From: Planctomycetota bacterium
GTDB lineage: Bacteria > Planctomycetota > Phycisphaerae > Sedimentisphaerales > Anaerohalosphaeraceae
Reading direction: 5' to 3'
Assembly (NCBI GenBank): GCA_030637065.1
Contig: DAOVVQ010000037.1
Coordinates: 1 to 19,161 of the forward strand
DNA: 19,161 nucleotides
How positions within the stretch are numbered: the stretch's first letter is position 1; each line of letters starts with the position of its first letter. The notes under the pieces are model-generated. The model did no database searches. It was not told the origin of the DNA and saw only the letters and a list, made by a program, of their open reading frames with translations. Below, piece by piece: positions 17,286 through 19,161 of this stretch. The position numbers and the translations under genes were made by a program.

Positions 17286-17834
17286 ATGATGAACGTTAAC
17301 AAACGGCCTCTTATTGATCACTGGCTATGGGAACCCCCAATGCTCAAGGCGTTTGTGTTAACAGCAATGGGCATTCCTGTCGTTATCTCCTGCATTCTCT
17401 TCTTCCGCATTGGCACCAAAGGTCTGATCCCCCTCGCATTTGCAGGTTTTGGTCCTTTCTTCACCATTATTTATGGGCCGGTCGGTAAACGCATATCGCG
17501 ACTATCTGATGAAATCTCTACAACTGAGGGAAAAGTCATTCCTGGACTTATCGTTCGAGGGATAATGCAGTCGGCTGGTATAATAGTCCTTGGTCAGAAT
17601 TCTTTGATCTTTCAGCCTATCGTTGGAAAACGTTCAGAGATAAGCCGCAGCCGGTTAGCCTCTGTGCGGGAAGTCACTTGGTTCAACGGCCAACTACTGA
17701 TCGGAAAAACAGGCTTCTGGTTCTCAAGTCCAGAGACTGGCCGATTAGCCTGTGCAGTGCCAAATTCCTATGCCGATGATTTTCGGTTATGGCTCGCTAT
17801 GTCCGAAAAAGCGAATCCGGCCATAGGCGGATAA
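17286..17834 (+). CDS. Small two-helix membrane protein with a possible PH-like C-terminal domain
   Basis: A 182-residue protein not recognised at family level. After a short polar N-terminus (MMNVNKRPLIDHWLWEPP) there are two hydrophobic segments, about residues 20-40 (LKAFVLTAMGIPVVISCILF) and 46-66 (GLIPLAFAGFGPFFTIIYG), giving a helical hairpin in the inner membrane. Residues about 85-178 alternate short hydrophobic strands with turns (IIVLGQNSLIFQP, SRLASVREVTWFNGQLLIG, TGFWFSS) and end in an amphipathic segment (DDFRLWLAMSE). That pattern resembles bacterial PH/GRAM-like domains, but this is an impression only. The gene lies 67 nt after polA and 104 nt before the sulfatase gene; no functional link to either is apparent. 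Base composition is more AT-rich than polA. Expression independent of polA cannot be shown. Confidence 0.75.
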   Translation: MMNVNKRPLIDHWLWEPPMLKAFVLTAMGIPVVISCILFFRIGTKGLIPLAFAGFGPFFTIIYGPVGKRISRLSDEISTTEGKVIPGLIVRGIMQSAGIIVLGQNSLIFQPIVGKRSEISRSRLASVREVTWFNGQLLIGKTGFWFSSPETGRLACAVPNSYADDFRLWLAMSEKANPAIGG

Positions 17835-17847
17835 ATATTGATAAACC

Positions 17848-17876
17848 TTGAAAAACGGGATGAATTCTGGTATAAT
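17848..17876 (+). promoter_or_regulatory. Sigma-70-type promoter with extended -10 for the sulfatase gene
   Basis: TTGAAA (17848-17853) and a perfect TATAAT (17871-17876) are separated by 17 nt. TGG directly before the -10 box gives an extended -10 element. The predicted transcription start is near 17883, leaving a leader of about 55 nt that contains the ribosome site AGGAGG. It is the best promoter match in the window. Confidence 0.75.
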
Positions 17877-17924
17877 GAGGCCTTATAAAGTCGAGCTTAG
17901 ATAGTATTTGTGGCTAAAATGATC

Positions 17925-17930
17925 AGGAGG
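17925..17930 (+). promoter_or_regulatory. Consensus Shine-Dalgarno of the sulfatase gene
   Basis: A full AGGAGG lies 8 nt before ATG 17939 and 5 nt before an abutting in-frame GTG at 17936. ATG 17939 is preferred because of the spacing. Confidence 0.8.
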
Positions 17931-17938
17931 CCATTGTG

Positions 17939-19161
17939 ATGAGAAGCAGGCTGTTTATTCCCGTGTTATCGATGTTTTTATTGGCCCATGCGGGGTTGTT
18001 ACAAGCCGCTGCGCCTGTAGGCGATACCATTTGGCTCTACTCGATCGATACGGGTTTTTATGTGGAGATGGATCCAGGCAGAGACAATGCCTTGATAGCA
18101 TTGAGTAGCCCGACTGTCGCAGCCAATGAGCAATTCATCGTCGAAGATGCCGGCAGCGATAACATCCTGCTCAAGTCGGCGGCCAATTCAATGTATGCCA
18201 GAGCCGATACGAGCACGACATCTAATATATTGAGAGCGGAGACCACATCGACAACCGATCCAAACGTACTTTTTAAATGGATCGAAAATGGCGATGGAAC
18301 GATCTCTTTTCGAAACGCCTCTCTTGGGAAGTACGTAAAAGTCCAGGGCGTTAATAAATATTTAAAGGTAACCAGAGCTACCATAGAGCCTGATACGAAA
18401 TTTATGTGGGGCGTTGTTGGTCCTCCTGTTATTGATACGGATCCACCTGACCCCAACGCCGCTACGTTTACAACTAAGCCTCATGCGCTCAGCGGTACGG
18501 TAATTACCATGACGGCAACGACAGGGAGCGATGTAACCGGTCCTGTTGAGTATTACTTTGCGGAAATCTCCGGCAACTCCGGCGGCGATGACAGCGGCTG
18601 GCAGACCTCTTCGGGTTACAGTGACGGTGGTTTATCGCCGGAGACTCAGTACACCTATACGGTAAAAATGCGTGACGGAGCAACACCACCTAATATCGGT
18701 TCCCCGTCGGCCCCAGCCAGTGCAACGACCGGTACCGCCGCCTCTTCGGAAATGCCCAACATCGTCTTTATCTATGCAGACGACTTCGGTTATGCCGATT
18801 TAAGCTGTTATGGTCACCCGTATGCAAAAACGCCGGCGATCGATAAGCTCGCTACCGAAGGGGTCCGGTTTACTCAGGCGTATTCCACGGGCAGAACCTG
18901 CCTTCCCAGCAGAACCGGCTACATGACGGGCCGCGCACCCCAGCGATTTGCAGACCACCCTGTTGCCGACTATGGTTTCGACGAACATATTACCATTACC
19001 GAGTTGCTTAAGAATCATGGCTACCGGACAGGCCATTTTGGTAAATGGCATATCGGCCCTGTTAGTACGCTTGATGCCTACGCGACCACCGAGATCTACA
19101 CCCCTTCAGGCAATCCCGGCGATGCACTTGACGGAAAAGACGGAAATCTCTTTAACAACGC
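17939..19161 (+). CDS. Secreted type I sulfatase with fascin-like beta-trefoil and FnIII-like domains (3' partial)
   Basis: The frame stays open for 407 codons to the right edge. Residues 1 to about 24 form a signal peptide (MRSRLFIPVLSMFLLAHAG, then LLQAAAP). Residues about 27-158 form repeated short beta units (GDTIWLYSIDTGFYVEMD, SMYARAD, LGKYVKVQGVNKYLKV) resembling a fascin-type beta-trefoil, often a ligand-binding fold. Residues about 166-265 resemble an FnIII-like domain (VEYYFAEISGN, DSGWQTSSGYSDGGLSPE, QYTYTVKMRDG). The sulfatase domain begins at MPNIVFIYADD (272), with metal ligands Asp281 and Asp282, the formylglycine site CLPSR (Cys321) within TCLPSRTGYMTGR, and GKWHIG (Lys369, His371). 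It should hydrolyse sulfate esters outside the cytoplasm once Cys321 is converted to formylglycine by a maturase not in this window. The substrate is unknown; a sulfated polysaccharide is likely. The C-terminal calcium-site residues lie beyond the edge. Confidence 0.93.
   Translation, partial: MRSRLFIPVLSMFLLAHAGLLQAAAPVGDTIWLYSIDTGFYVEMDPGRDNALIALSSPTVAANEQFIVEDAGSDNILLKSAANSMYARADTSTTSNILRAETTSTTDPNVLFKWIENGDGTISFRNASLGKYVKVQGVNKYLKVTRATIEPDTKFMWGVVGPPVIDTDPPDPNAATFTTKPHALSGTVITMTATTGSDVTGPVEYYFAEISGNSGGDDSGWQTSSGYSDGGLSPETQYTYTVKMRDGATPPNIGSPSAPASATTGTAASSEMPNIVFIYADDFGYADLSCYGHPYAKTPAIDKLATEGVRFTQAYSTGRTCLPSRTGYMTGRAPQRFADHPVADYGFDEHITITELLKNHGYRTGHFGKWHIGPVSTLDAYATTEIYTPSGNPGDALDGKDGNLFNN

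Noticed and set aside
18058..18456. Minus-strand open frame of 132 codons within the sulfatase gene
   Set aside because: The plus strand encodes a signal peptide, beta-domains and a sulfatase core in one continuous frame with a strong promoter and ribosome site.

Overview
The window looks like a fragment of a planctomycete chromosome, most likely from class Phycisphaerae (Sedimentisphaerales-like). This is inferred from protein architecture, not from a marker gene. The clues are giant secreted proteins that join a methyltransferase-like head to PQQ-type beta-propeller repeats; a calcium-loop, dockerin-like module with a characteristic Cys...Trp-Cys bridge; FnIII and LamG-type tails; and a secreted sulfatase with accessory beta-domains. 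GC content is moderately high over most of the window and visibly lower from about 17.2 kb onward.

Layout. (1) 1-13093, + strand: three tandem paralogous genes for secreted proteins of about 1,530-1,565 residues. The first is cut by the left edge and lacks its N-terminal third. The other two are complete, with signal peptides. Shared order: signal peptide, methyltransferase-like domain, propeller segment with four conserved cysteines, second propeller segment, PKD-like domain, dockerin-like module, FnIII, LamG-like lectin fold. The first gap is 73 nt. The second is 153 nt and holds a palindromic array of ACAGGAT repeats plus a short GC-rich hairpin. (2) 13104-14297, - strand: a short-chain dehydrogenase that resembles the C-terminal half of bifunctional rhamnulose-1-phosphate aldolase/dehydrogenases, with a shortened aldolase-like N-terminus. 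It converges on the third giant gene with only 10 nt between stop codons. (3) 14468-17218, + strand: complete DNA polymerase I with all three enzymatic domains, apparently expressed from a leaderless transcript. (4) 17286-17834, + strand: a small two-helix membrane protein with a possible PH-like C-terminal domain. (5) 17848-19161, + strand: a near-consensus promoter and the 5' part of a secreted type I sulfatase carrying a fascin-like beta-trefoil and an FnIII-like domain.

How the parts fit. The three giant proteins and the sulfatase look like extracytoplasmic, carbohydrate-oriented equipment: LamG, FnIII, beta-trefoil and sulfatase modules are typical of polysaccharide binding and desulfation. 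The dehydrogenase may belong to deoxy-sugar (rhamnose/fucose) catabolism, which would suit sulfated polysaccharide use. polA and the small membrane protein look like unrelated neighbours. No substrate can be assigned from sequence. I saw no RNA gene, CRISPR array, transposase or integrase, and no gene-free stretch longer than about 170 nt.

The most unusual material is the triplicated giant family: a Rossmann methyltransferase-like head behind a signal peptide, a conserved cysteine signature, half-degenerate dockerin-like modules, and mosaic similarity among the three copies.
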